DNA from: DASVDK01 sp036381125 [NCBI: Thermodesulfobacteriota bacterium]
Lineage (GTDB): Bacteria; DASVDK01
Reading direction: 5' to 3'
DNA: 34,888 nucleotides
Assembly (NCBI GenBank): GCA_036381125.1
Contig: DASVDK010000124.1
Span: forward strand, 1 to 34,888
Shown piece after piece: positions 17,621 through 25,051 of this stretch; the first letter of the stretch is position 1; each line of letters starts with the position of its first letter. The translations under genes and the position numbers were made by a program. The notes below the pieces were generated by a model. It did no database searches. It worked only from the letters and a program-made list of their open reading frames with translations, and was not told the DNA's origin.

Positions 17621-18892
17621 GTGGCGCCCGAGCGGCCACGCCTGCGAGCCGTCGAAGCCTTCCCGATCGAGCACGAGGGCCGGCGGCTCCTCGCGCTGCG
17701 CGACCCCTCCGGCCTGGCCGACCGGACGCTCGTGATCGCCGCGGAGGCGGCGGGCCTGCTCGCCCGGCTCGACGGCCGCCACACGCTCGAGGACCTCGTC
17801 GGCGCGCACTTCCGGGCCACCGGGGTGCTCCTCTCGCTCCGCGAGGTCGAGGGGCTCGTGGAGCTGCTCGATCGCGAGCACTTCCTCGACTCGCCCGCGG
17901 CGGCGCGTCGGCGGGCGCTCCTCACGGAGGCGTACCGGGCCGCGCCGCACCGGCCGGCCGCCCACGCCGGGATCTCCTACCCGGCCGACCCGGACCAGCT
18001 CGACTCGCAGCTCGCGGCCCTCGAGCGCGCGACGCGCGTCGACGTCGCGGCGCCGGACGGCGGCGGCGAGCTGGTGGCCATCGTGGCCCCCCACATCGAC
18101 CTCAGGGTCGGCGCCGCGACGTACGTGCCGGCCTATCGGGCGCTCGCGGCGGCCGGCGGCGCGGACATCGCCGTCGTCCTCGGCGTGGGCCACATGGGGA
18201 TCCCCGGCCTCTTCGCGGCCGGGACGCTCGACTTCGCGACGCCGCTCGGCGTCGCCCGCACCGACCGCGCGTTCGTGGCCGAGCTGTCGGCGGCGTTCGG
18301 CGACGACCTGACGGCCGAGGAGCTGGCCTTCCGGACCGACCACACGGTCGAGTTCCAGGTCCTCTTCCTCCAGCGCGTCCTCGGCGACGGCGTGCGGGTG
18401 GTCCCGCTCCTGGCGAGCTTCGGCTTCGAGGAGGCGCGAGGGGAGGCGGCCGGGCGGATCGGCCGCTTCGCGGCCGCCCTCCGGGAGACGATCGCGCGTC
18501 GCCGCGACGAGGGGTTGCGGGTGGTGGTCGTCGTCTCGGCCGACCTGGCACATGTCGGGCCGCGATACGGCGACCCGGCCCCCTTCGACGAGGAGCAGCT
18601 CCTCCGCGTCGAGGAGGCCGACCGCGCCCTGCTCGAGACCGTGGCCGCGGGCGACGCCGCGGCCCTGCTCGACCGGCTCGCGGCCGACCGGGACCGCTTC
18701 CGCATCTGCGGCTTCTCCCCCCTCTACACGGCGCTCGGCGCGGTCGGCGTGCGCGGCGGGCGGCTGCTCGCCTACGGCCGGGGCCCGACGGACGGCGCCG
18801 GCTCGATCTGCTCGTACGCATCGCTGGCGCTCTACGGCCGGGCCTCCGGCGCGCCAGGTCTTCCGATCACTGACGGAGGTGAGACACGGTGA
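17621..18892 (+). CDS. amrB: MEMO-family protein (AmmeMemoRadiSam system protein B) with extra N-terminal domain
   Basis: 423 residues. Residues about 120-405 form the MEMO1/AmrB domain, structurally related to LigB-type class III extradiol dioxygenases. Recognisable segments are AGISYPADPDQLDSQL, VAIVAPHIDLRVGAATY (metal-site His), VVLGVGHMG, RTDHTVEFQVLFLQ, VVSADLAHVGPRYGDP (second His) and RICGFSPLYTALGAV (conserved Cys). The first roughly 110 residues are an additional module (FPIEHEGRRLLALRDPSGLADRT, ..EDLVGAHFRATG..) that looks like a small winged-helix or PqqD-like peptide-binding domain; this is inferred from pattern only. Usual partners AmmA and the radical SAM protein are not in this window. 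The start GTG 17621 follows the previous stop by one base. It overlaps the next gene by four bases (GTGA). Confidence 0.85.
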   Translation: MAPERPRLRAVEAFPIEHEGRRLLALRDPSGLADRTLVIAAEAAGLLARLDGRHTLEDLVGAHFRATGVLLSLREVEGLVELLDREHFLDSPAAARRRALLTEAYRAAPHRPAAHAGISYPADPDQLDSQLAALERATRVDVAAPDGGGELVAIVAPHIDLRVGAATYVPAYRALAAAGGADIAVVLGVGHMGIPGLFAAGTLDFATPLGVARTDRAFVAELSAAFGDDLTAEELAFRTDHTVEFQVLFLQRVLGDGVRVVPLLASFGFEEARGEAAGRIGRFAAALRETIARRRDEGLRVVVVVSADLAHVGPRYGDPAPFDEEQLLRVEEADRALLETVAAGDAAALLDRLAADRDRFRICGFSPLYTALGAVGVRGGRLLAYGRGPTDGAGSICSYASLALYGRASGAPGLPITDGGETR

Positions 18893-19098
18893 CCCGTACA
18901 TCCGACGACGAGACCCTTGCCGCGTTCGCCGCGGCGGTCGGGGCCGCTTCGCTGGGCGAGCCGGACCTGAACCGCCTGATCGCGACCGCGAGACAGGTGC
19001 GCGAGGACGCGCGCGCCGTGGCGGCGCTCGACCTCGAGGACGTCGAGCCCGAGGCGCGCCCGCAGGTCGACCTGCCGACCGGGGGGGCCGAGTCGTGA
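18889..19098 (+). CDS. GatC/AtzG-like small amidase partner
   Basis: 69 residues, two predicted helices and an acidic C-terminus: FAAAVGAASLGEPDLNRLIATA, then VAALDLEDVEPEARPQVDL. The pattern (short helical hairpin followed by a V-E-P-rich extended tail) matches GatC and the AtzG/DUF4089 type proteins that wrap around amidase-signature enzymes and stabilise them. The start GTG 18889 overlaps the MEMO gene stop, and the TGA at 19096-19098 overlaps the amidase start, so all three are translationally coupled. It is immediately followed by an amidase but no GatB is present, so it is more likely a dedicated subunit of that amidase than part of the tRNA amidotransferase. Confidence 0.65.
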   Translation: MTRTSDDETLAAFAAAVGAASLGEPDLNRLIATARQVREDARAVAALDLEDVEPEARPQVDLPTGGAES

Positions 19099-20522
19099 TC
19101 GCCTCCGCTCCGCACGGGGACCTCGCCTTCCTCGGCCTCGCCGAGGCGAGCCGCCGCCTCGCCGAGGGCGGCATCTCGGCCGTGGACCTGACCGAGGCGA
19201 TGCTCGCCCGCATCGAGGCGCTGAACCCGAGGTTGAACGCGTTCCTGGCGGTCGAGGCCGACCGGGCGCGAGCCGCGGCGCGGGAGTCGGACGCCCGCCG
19301 CGCCGCCGGTCGCGCCCGCGGCCCCCTCGACGGCATCCCGATCGCCGTGAAGGACATCGTCTGGCGTGCCGGGCGGCCGATGACTGCGGGGGCGAAGCGT
19401 CCGGTGGTCGAGCGGGCGCCGGAGGACGCCACGGTCGTGGCCCGCCTCGAGGCCGCCGGGGCGATCATCCTGGGCGCCACGGGTCTGCACGAGTTCGCCT
19501 ACGGGGTGACGAGCGTCAACCCGCATCACGGGCCGGTGCGCAACCCCTGGGCCATCGACCGCAACCCCGGCGGCTCGTCCGGCGGCTCCGGCGCGGCCGT
19601 GGCCGCCGGGCTGGCGTACGGCGCGCTCGGCACGGACACCGGCGGCTCCATCCGCATCCCGGCCTCGGTCTGCGGCATCGTCGGCCTCAAGCCAACCTAC
19701 GGGCGCGTCTCGCGGCACGGCGTCTTCCCGCTCGCCTGGTCGCTCGACCACGTGGGGCCCATGACGCGGCGCGTCGAGGACGCCGCGCTGCTGCTCGAGG
19801 CCATCGCGGGCGCCGATCCGGCCGACCCCACGGCGAGCCGGCGGCCGGTGCCGGCCTACGCCTCGCGCCTCGGGCGGAGCGCGAACCCGCCGCTCGCGGG
19901 GCTGCGCGTGGGGGTGCCGCGCGGCTTCTTCTTCGACCGCGCGGAGCCCGAGGTCGCGGGCATCGTCCGGGCGGCGATCGACCGGCTCGCCGGTCTCGGC
20001 GCCGCGGTGCGGGAGGTCGCGCTGCCGAAGCACGAGGCGAGCGTCCCGGCGGCGCTCCTCGTCCTGCTCGCGGAGGCGGCGGCGGTCCACGCGCGCCGCC
20101 TGGCCGAGGCGCCCGGCGACTACGGCGAGGACGTGCGGGCGCGGCTCGAGCAGGGGCGCCTCGTCCCCGCGTCGGACTACCTGGCCGCGCAGCGCGCGCG
20201 GGCGGTCGTCAGGCGCGAGCTGGCCGAGGTGCTGCGCGAGGTCGACTGCATCGCGACGCCGACCACCCCGACCACGGCGGGCCCGCTGTCGGAAGGGGCG
20301 AGCGGCCCGGCTGACGCGGCGCGGCGTGCGATGACGCACTTCACGCGCCCGTTCAACCTGACCGGCTTCCCGGCGCTCTCGATGCCCTGCGGCTTCACGG
20401 CCGAGGGTTTGCCCGTGGGGCTCCAGCTCGTCGGCCGTCCGTTCGAGGAGGGCACGCTCCTGGCCGCGGCGGCACCGCTCGAAGCGGCTCTCGGGCTCAC
20501 GGCGCGGCGCCCGACGGCGTAG
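19095..20522 (+). CDS. Amidase signature family hydrolase
   Basis: 475 residues from GTG 19095. It has the full Ser-cisSer-Lys machinery: Lys86 in GIPIAVKDIV, cis-Ser at 161-162 in NPGGSSGGSGAAVAAG and nucleophile Ser185 in GTDTGGSIRIPAS. VGLKPTYGRVSRHGVFPL and the C-terminal FTRPFNLTGFPALSMPCGF are typical of amidases and GatA-like enzymes. It hydrolyses a carboxamide; the substrate is unknown. It is the last gene of the thioesterase-MEMO-small subunit operon and overlaps the AtzG/GatC-like gene by four bases (GTGA). No GatB is found here, which argues against Glu-tRNA amidotransferase. No signal peptide is present, so it is cytoplasmic. Confidence 0.92.
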   Translation: MIASAPHGDLAFLGLAEASRRLAEGGISAVDLTEAMLARIEALNPRLNAFLAVEADRARAAARESDARRAAGRARGPLDGIPIAVKDIVWRAGRPMTAGAKRPVVERAPEDATVVARLEAAGAIILGATGLHEFAYGVTSVNPHHGPVRNPWAIDRNPGGSSGGSGAAVAAGLAYGALGTDTGGSIRIPASVCGIVGLKPTYGRVSRHGVFPLAWSLDHVGPMTRRVEDAALLLEAIAGADPADPTASRRPVPAYASRLGRSANPPLAGLRVGVPRGFFFDRAEPEVAGIVRAAIDRLAGLGAAVREVALPKHEASVPAALLVLLAEAAAVHARRLAEAPGDYGEDVRARLEQGRLVPASDYLAAQRARAVVRRELAEVLREVDCIATPTTPTTAGPLSEGASGPADAARRAMTHFTRPFNLTGFPALSMPCGFTAEGLPVGLQLVGRPFEEGTLLAAAAPLEAALGLTARRPTA

Positions 20523-20564
20523 CGGCCGGGCCCACGGACGTGGGGTCGGCGGGCCCGGATCCGC

Positions 20565-20594
20565 TTGACACGCTCGCGGACCGGGGACTAGCGT
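20565..20594 (+). promoter_or_regulatory. Strong-looking promoter in a gene-poor interval
   Basis: Perfect TTGACA (20565-20570), an 18-bp spacer and TAGCGT (20589-20594). It lies just after the amidase and points into about 400 bp with no sizeable gene, only a 23-codon ORF and hairpins. It could drive a small RNA or small protein. Confidence 0.5.
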
Positions 20595-20703
20595 GAAGCT
20601 GTGGCGTTCGACGGGCGGGGCCATGTCCTGGCCGGCGCCCGGGCGCGTCGCGCGACGTGCAGGATGCCGGCCCCCGCCACTTTCCACAAAAGGGGGGTCC
20701 GCC

Positions 20704-20775
20704 ATGGACACTACGCCGCCGGGCTCATCTGGCCCCTCCGGGGGCCTCGACGGACACACGCCTGAGCACGACTGA
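20704..20775 (+). CDS. Possible 23-residue small protein
   Basis: ATG 20704 is preceded by AAAAGGGGGG six bases upstream, a plausible ribosome-binding site, and the ORF ends at TGA 20773-20775. The product starts MDTTPPGSSGP and ends GHTPEHD: hydrophilic, Pro/Gly-rich, with no signal peptide or membrane helix. No family is recognised. Support is positional: a good promoter at 20565 and a stem-loop starting 12 bases after the stop. It may equally be part of an untranslated RNA or a leader peptide. Confidence 0.3.
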   Translation: MDTTPPGSSGPSGGLDGHTPEHD

Positions 20776-20787
20776 CCGGCCTGTGCG

Positions 20788-20807
20788 GGGGCGTCGCGAG
20801 ACGCCCC
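20788..20807 (+). terminator. GC stem-loop with GCGA tetraloop
   Basis: GGGGCGTC (20788-20795) pairs perfectly with GACGCCCC (20800-20807) around a GCGA loop, a GNRA tetraloop. There is no U-tract, so it is either a Rho-assisted end or a structural RNA element of the short unit started at 20565. Confidence 0.4.
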
Positions 20808-20910
20808 GACCGCGCGGCCGGACAACCGACCAGGCTCGACGGTCCGGCGGGTCGACGCGCCGCACGCGGCCGGGACGCCGCGGGCCGAATTCAGAGCCGA
20901 GACGATGCAA

Positions 20911-20947
20911 AAGGGGGCCACGGCGACGCGCGCGCCGTGACCCCCTT
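20911..20947 (-). terminator. Intrinsic terminator of the zinc-ribbon gene
   Basis: AAGGGGG then CACGGCG (20911-20925, one unpaired C) pairs with CGCCGTG and CCCCCTT (20933-20947): a 14-bp stem with one mismatch and a 7-base loop. Read on the minus strand it ends CCCCCTTTTGC, the classical stem-plus-T form, about 90 bp after the zinc-ribbon stop. On the plus strand it could also end the short unit from 20565. Confidence 0.7.
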
Positions 20948-21035
20948 CGTCTCTTCGGCCACAGCCGTCCGCTGCCGCCTCCCGCATGGCGGAACGCGGT
21001 TCGGCACCCGCCGGGTGTCGGGTGACGGTGTCGGG

Positions 21036-21377
21036 TTACCGGCTAGCCTGGAAGCAGGACCGGCAGAGGATCTTGCGGCCCGGCGTCGGCTGGAACGGGA
21101 CCTGGGACGGCTGCTGGCAGTTGTCGCAGATGATGTCGTACATCTGCCGCCCGCCGCCGCGCGCCATTCCGCCGTTGCCCGGTCCCGCGGTGTAGGAGCC
21201 GCCGCGGTCGAGCATCGCCCCGCCGCCTTTGGCGCGCTTGGCTTCGTCCCGGCATGCACGACAGCGCTTGGGCTCGTTCGTGTAGCCCTTCTCCTGGTAG
21301 AACTCCTGCTCTCCGGCGGTGAACACGAACGTGTTGCCGCACTGGACGCACGTGATCTGCTTGTCGGTAAAGGCCAT
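21036..21377 (-). CDS. Double zinc-ribbon protein
   Basis: 113 residues. The N-terminal zinc ribbon has ligands Cys10, Cys13 (CVQC) and Cys39, Cys42 (CRAC), with the signature FTAGEQEFYQEKGYTNEPKRC of the 'probable zinc-ribbon' family that often accompanies cold-shock or ribosome-associated proteins. A Gly-rich linker (about 50-78) leads to a second CxxC...CxxC ribbon (CDNC, CRSC) at the C-terminus. The role is unknown, probably nucleic-acid binding. It has its own promoter (21447-21476) and an intrinsic terminator, so it forms a well-defined single-gene unit. Confidence 0.85.
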   Translation of the reverse strand: MAFTDKQITCVQCGNTFVFTAGEQEFYQEKGYTNEPKRCRACRDEAKRAKGGGAMLDRGGSYTAGPGNGGMARGGGRQMYDIICDNCQQPSQVPFQPTPGRKILCRSCFQASR

Positions 21378-21446
21378 TGCCGTCGTGATGCCTCGTCTAG
21401 GGAAAGAGAGATGCGAAAGTATCCGGATTCGGGCCGGATTTCCCTC

Positions 21447-21476
21447 AGGCTACGCTCGGCGGCGAGCGCGAGTCAA
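21447..21476 (-). promoter_or_regulatory. Promoter of the zinc-ribbon gene
   Basis: On the minus strand TTGACT (21476-21471) and TAGCCT (21452-21447) are 18 bp apart, about 70 bp before ATG 21377. The remaining gap to 21706 (330 bp in all) holds GC-rich sequence and no gene I can support. Confidence 0.5.
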
Positions 21477-21706
21477 GCACGAAGTTTTGCACCCCGAGGC
21501 GGCCCGGTCCGGCGCCGGGGGCTGCCGGCGGCTCCGCCGGGGGTGACCGCCCGATTGCGCTCGAACGGGGCGCCGCCGGATTGCCTGCCTCCGGCGGCCT
21601 TGCCCCGGCCCGGCACGGGCCTCGCAGAACAGGCCCTCCTGTTGGGAGGGGACCACCTGTGCCGCCCGGCGGGGGCACACAGACGCATTCCGAAGGAGGC
21701 AGGACT

Positions 21707-22525
21707 GTGGCGACCAGATTTCCGGGAGGACTCCGACGCCTCTCGCAACTCGAGGACTACGAGGTCGAGACCGGATACCCGGACGTTCGCGGGTGGCGGC
21801 TCGAGGACCAGGAGGGGCGCGACATCGGGTCCGTGACGGACCTCCTGGTCGACACCGCCAGGGACGTGCCGGTATCCGTGATGATCCACCTCAAGGACCG
21901 CAACTGGTTCCTCGAGCTGTTCAGCGAGGAGGAGAACGGGCGGTTGCCTCTCTCCGCCATCTCGCTCGACGAGGACAGGCAGGTCGTGAGGCTGACGAGG
22001 CCGATCGAGCAGGTGCTCCAGCAGCGCGAGACCGTCGAGAGGCCCACGGCCGCGACGACGACCGGGACCACGATCGGGACCGCGACGACGCCCGGCGCCG
22101 CCGAGACGGGACCCGAGGAGACGGTCGACCTCGTCGAGGAGCACCTCGAGGTCGAGAAGGGGCGCGAGAAGGCGGGCGAGGTCCGGATCGGCAAGGCGGT
22201 CGAGCACGAGACCGTCCACCGCGAGGTCCCGGTCGAGCGAGAGGAGGTCGTCGTCGAGCGCGAGCGACTCGACCAGCCCATCGCCGCCAGCGAGGCGGCC
22301 GCACACCTGGAGGGGCGTGCGGGCGAGGTGATCGTGCCGATCTACCGCGAGGAGGTCGAGGTGACGACCCGACCGGTCGTCGCGGAGCGGCTGCGGATCC
22401 GCAAGCGAATGGTCCAGGAGACTCGCGACGTGACCGGGGAGGTGCGCCGGGAGCGTGCCGTCGTCGAGGGGACGGACCCGGAGGACCGGCCGTCCGGCGG
22501 CGGCGCACGCCGCAAGCGCGCCTAG
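21707..22525 (+). CDS. PRC-barrel and DUF2382 (YsnF/AvaK-type) stress protein
   Basis: 272 residues. The N-terminal PRC-barrel (about 10-105; GYPDVRGWRLEDQEGRDIG, LPLSAISLDEDRQVV) is followed by a Thr/Ala-rich linker (about 112-130) and a DUF2382 domain (about 140-260) with the hallmark heptads VDLVEEHLEVEK, HETVHREVPVEREEVVVER, VIVPIYREEVEVTTRPVVAERL. Cyanobacterial and Bacillus relatives are stress-associated; the biochemical role is unknown. The start GTG 21707 is fixed by AAGGAGG at 21693-21699; an in-frame ATG at 21581 lies in noncoding-looking sequence. The stop is immediately followed by a REP pair, so the C-terminus (GGGARRKRA) ends one base before repeat DNA. Confidence 0.88.
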   Translation: MATRFPGGLRRLSQLEDYEVETGYPDVRGWRLEDQEGRDIGSVTDLLVDTARDVPVSVMIHLKDRNWFLELFSEEENGRLPLSAISLDEDRQVVRLTRPIEQVLQQRETVERPTAATTTGTTIGTATTPGAAETGPEETVDLVEEHLEVEKGREKAGEVRIGKAVEHETVHREVPVEREEVVVERERLDQPIAASEAAAHLEGRAGEVIVPIYREEVEVTTRPVVAERLRIRKRMVQETRDVTGEVRRERAVVEGTDPEDRPSGGGARRKRA

Positions 22526-22602
22526 GGGGTCAGGTCTTTCCATTTTCCAGGGGGTCAGGTCTTTCCGTTTTCCAGACCGGAGAACGTTGGGGTCTGACCC
22601 CC
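22526..22602. repeat. REP-like cluster: two inverted tandem units and one divergent opposite unit
   Basis: Two minus-oriented copies of the 24-base unit lie at 22526-22549 and 22551-22574, differing by one base. A divergent plus-oriented copy (GAGAACGTTGGGG.. ending CTGACCCC) follows at about 22580-22602. This is the mirror image of the 9.5-kb cluster, so a transcript could fold the opposed units into a hairpin. It separates the DUF2382 gene from the convergent DUF3108 gene and may act as a transcription barrier. Confidence 0.85.
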
Positions 22603-22610
22603 GCGACTGC

Positions 22611-23483
22611 CTAGCGGGCCGACACGGGCGAGGGGACGAGGACCTGGCGCAGGCGAGCGTCGAGCGACCCGACGGCCGCGCTTCCGGCAAGGCGCACCGG
22701 CACGCGGCGGGCGTCCGTCGTGAGCCAGATCCGTCCCCGACCGCCGAAAAGCCCTCCCTCGTCGGTCGAGCGCCCGTTCGCCTCGACCGGGAAGATCTCG
22801 ATGGTCTCGAAGCGGCCGGCCGGCGTGCCGACGAGGACCGGCCCTCGTGCCTCGAAGGTTACCGACGTCACCTCCTGCTTCCGATAGACGGGGATCGTCA
22901 GGCGACTGCCCGGCGCGAGCGGCTTCACGCGCAGGTGGTACACGAGGCCGAGGCCGTCGACGACCGGCGTGTCGAGCGGCCTGGTGATCGTGTCGCCCGG
23001 AATCTCCCGCCGAACGAAGCGGCCGGCCGTCGGCTCGAACCTGACGATGCGGTGACGGTAACGGCTCCGCTGCTGGCTCCAGGTCTCGGTCCGGCGCGTG
23101 AAGAGGAAGAGCGGGTCGAGGAGGCTCTCGATGCGGTCCTCGAGCCGGTAGAAGCGCGCCACCAGGCCGCGTGTCCGCGCCGCGTAGCGAACCAGCAGCC
23201 CGGAGAGGCCGTCCACCGTCGTCGGTCCGAGGACCGTGAGGCTCGCATCGCCCGCGCTGATCCCCTGGTAGTCGACCGCGTACTCGAGGTACTCGCCGTC
23301 GACGAAGGGGCGCGAGCCGGCGGCGAGCGGCGGGTAGGGGGGCGGCGTCGGCCGCTGCGGCTCCCGCACGACCTGCCCCTTGGCCGCGTCGTCCTCGCGG
23401 GGCAGGATCGCGGCGCCGGCCGCCCCGGGCCAGGCCAGCGCGGCGCCGAGGCCGCCGAGGAGCGCGCGCCGCGTCACCGACAC
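22611..23483 (-). CDS. DUF3108 domain-containing exported protein
   Basis: 290 residues. A signal peptide with a twin-arginine-like start (VTRRALLGGLGAALAWPGAAGAA) precedes a Pro-rich linker (PTPPPYPPLAAG) and the DUF3108 beta-rich domain from FVDGEYLEYAVDYQGISAGDASL to RGRIWLTTDARRVPVRL. Those start and end patterns are characteristic: 'GE.L.Y.V.Y.GI.AG.A.L' and 'VWLT.D.RR.PV'. The function is unknown; it is periplasmic or envelope-associated, possibly lipocalin-like by fold. The GTG start is four bases after the stop of the upstream M48 protease, so the two are co-transcribed. The stop lies nine bases from the REP cluster. Confidence 0.85.
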   Translation of the reverse strand: MSVTRRALLGGLGAALAWPGAAGAAILPREDDAAKGQVVREPQRPTPPPYPPLAAGSRPFVDGEYLEYAVDYQGISAGDASLTVLGPTTVDGLSGLLVRYAARTRGLVARFYRLEDRIESLLDPLFLFTRRTETWSQQRSRYRHRIVRFEPTAGRFVRREIPGDTITRPLDTPVVDGLGLVYHLRVKPLAPGSRLTIPVYRKQEVTSVTFEARGPVLVGTPAGRFETIEIFPVEANGRSTDEGGLFGGRGRIWLTTDARRVPVRLAGSAAVGSLDARLRQVLVPSPVSAR

Positions 23484-23487
23484 GAGG

Positions 23488-24282
23488 TCAGGCGCCCTGC
23501 GGCCGGAACTCGGCGCGCGCCTCGGGCAGCCATGCCTTGATCTGCGCGATGCGGCGCTCGTCCGAGGGGTGCGTCGAGAGGAACTCGGGCGGCTTGTTGC
23601 CGCCGCCGCCCGCCTCCGCCATCCGCTCCCAGAAGCCGATGGCGGCCTCGGGGTCGTAGCCGGCGCGGGCCATGTAGCGTAGGCCGATCCGGTCGGCCTC
23701 GCTCTCCTGCTTGCGGCTGAAGGGAAGGATGACGCCGACCGACGCGCCGGCGCCGAGGGCGCCGACGATCGCCTTCGTCCGCTCCGGGTCGCCGCCGCCG
23801 AGCGCCACGCCGCCGCCGAGGGCGATGAGCTGCGCGAGTTGCCCCTGGCTCATCCGCTCGGCGCCGTGTCGCGCCGTCGCGTGGGCGACCTCGTGGCCCA
23901 TGACGACGGCTAGGCCGGCGTCGTCCCGCGTGACCGGCAGGATGCCGGTGTAGACCGCCACCTTGCCGCCCGGCAGGCAGAACGCGTTGACCTGCTTCGG
24001 GTCGTCGATCACCGTGAACTCCCAGTCGTAGTCCCTGCCGCTCGCCCGTGCGATCCGCTCGCCGACCCGCTTCACCTGGGCGTTGACGGCAGGGTCGGTG
24101 GACAGCTTCTGCCCCTTGAGGATCTCCTGGTAGGCCTGCAGGCCGAGCGACGCCTCCTGCGACTCGCTCAGGAAGATGAGCTGCGACCGGCCGGTCTCGG
24201 GCACGGTCGCGCAGCCGGCGGCGACGAACGCCGCGCCGGCGACGAGGAACTGGCGGCGACTGCAACAGGTGGTGTGCATCAC
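23488..24282 (-). CDS. M48-family metalloprotease, lipoprotein
   Basis: 264 residues. Zinc site HEVAH at 130-134 (GHEVAHATARHGAERM) and the downstream Glu ligand in SRKQESEADRIG identify M48 (LoiP/YcaL/BepA-like) periplasmic quality-control proteases. The N-terminus has both an RR motif (SRRQFLVAGA) and a lipobox (VAAGC, Cys24), predicting a lipid-anchored protein, possibly exported by Tat. No TPR domain follows, unlike BepA. The start is GTG 24282, spaced seven bases from GGAGGGAGGG; ATG 24279 is the next codon and is equally possible. TATCAT at 24315-24320 (minus strand) could be its -10. It is the first gene of an operon with the DUF3108 protein. Confidence 0.92.
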   Translation of the reverse strand: MMHTTCCSRRQFLVAGAAFVAAGCATVPETGRSQLIFLSESQEASLGLQAYQEILKGQKLSTDPAVNAQVKRVGERIARASGRDYDWEFTVIDDPKQVNAFCLPGGKVAVYTGILPVTRDDAGLAVVMGHEVAHATARHGAERMSQGQLAQLIALGGGVALGGGDPERTKAIVGALGAGASVGVILPFSRKQESEADRIGLRYMARAGYDPEAAIGFWERMAEAGGGGNKPPEFLSTHPSDERRIAQIKAWLPEARAEFRPQGA

Positions 24283-24367
24283 GTGGACACCCTCCCTCCC
24301 GGGCGGTGCGGGGCATGATAGCGCGGCCGGCGCGGCGCTCGTGGGCCTGCCGAGCTACAACCATCCC

Positions 24368-25051
24368 ATGAGCCGGGATGCCGAGCAGCGGGACGACGAG
24401 CGCGTCTTCGCCGAGGCGCGCGCCGCGCTCGTCGCCGCCCTCGCAGCCGAACGGGTGGGCGACGAGCGGACGCTCGCGGCCATGGCACGGGTGCCGCGTC
24501 ACCGCTTCGTCCCCGAGGCGCTCCGCGACCTCGCGTACGAGGACCGCGCGCTGCCGATCGGGGCCGACCAGACGATCAGCCAGCCGCGCATGGTCGCCGC
24601 CATGACCGCCGCGCTCGCGCCGAAGCCCGACGAATCGGTCCTCGAGATCGGCACCGGCAGCGGCTATCAGACGGCCGTCCTCGCGGAGCTCTGCGCGACG
24701 GTCTTCACCATCGAGCGGCGGGCGGCGCTGGCCGCCGCGGCGGCGGCCCGGCTCGCCGCGCTCGGCTACGCCAACGTCCGCACGCGGGTCGGCGACGGGA
24801 GGCTCGGGTGGCCCGAGGCGGCCCCGTTCCCGGCCATCCTGGTCACCGCCGGCGCGGAGACGCTCCCCGAGGCGCTCTGGTCCCAGCTTGCCGAGGGGGG
24901 GCGGGTCGTGGCCCCGCTCGGGCCGGCGCGGCGGCTCGTGCTGACGCGGATCGACAAGACGGACGGCGCCCCCCGCGAGACCACCTTCGGCCTCTGCGCC
25001 TTCGTGCCGCTCCTCCCCGGCGAGGTCCCGGACGAGGAGGACCGGGCGTGA
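24368..25051 (+). CDS. pcm: Protein-L-isoaspartate O-methyltransferase
   Basis: 227 residues. SAM-dependent repair methyltransferase for isoaspartyl residues in aged proteins. Motifs: MARVPRHRFVPEALRDLAYED, the family signature GADQTISQPRMVAAM (about 65-79), SAM motif I VLEIGTGSGYQTAVLAEL (about 91-108) and the C-terminal LAEGGRVVAPLG. It is cytoplasmic. The ATG at 24368 is preferred for length; an in-frame GTG at 24341 would add nine residues, and neither has a strong ribosome-binding site. It is divergent from the M48 protease and overlaps the next hydrolase by four bases (GTGA). Confidence 0.95.
   Translation: MSRDAEQRDDERVFAEARAALVAALAAERVGDERTLAAMARVPRHRFVPEALRDLAYEDRALPIGADQTISQPRMVAAMTAALAPKPDESVLEIGTGSGYQTAVLAELCATVFTIERRAALAAAAAARLAALGYANVRTRVGDGRLGWPEAAPFPAILVTAGAETLPEALWSQLAEGGRVVAPLGPARRLVLTRIDKTDGAPRETTFGLCAFVPLLPGEVPDEEDRA

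Noticed and set aside
18889-20522. GatC-GatA of the tRNA amidotransferase
   Set aside because: No GatB is adjacent, and the small protein fits the AtzG-like partners of ordinary amidases at least as well.
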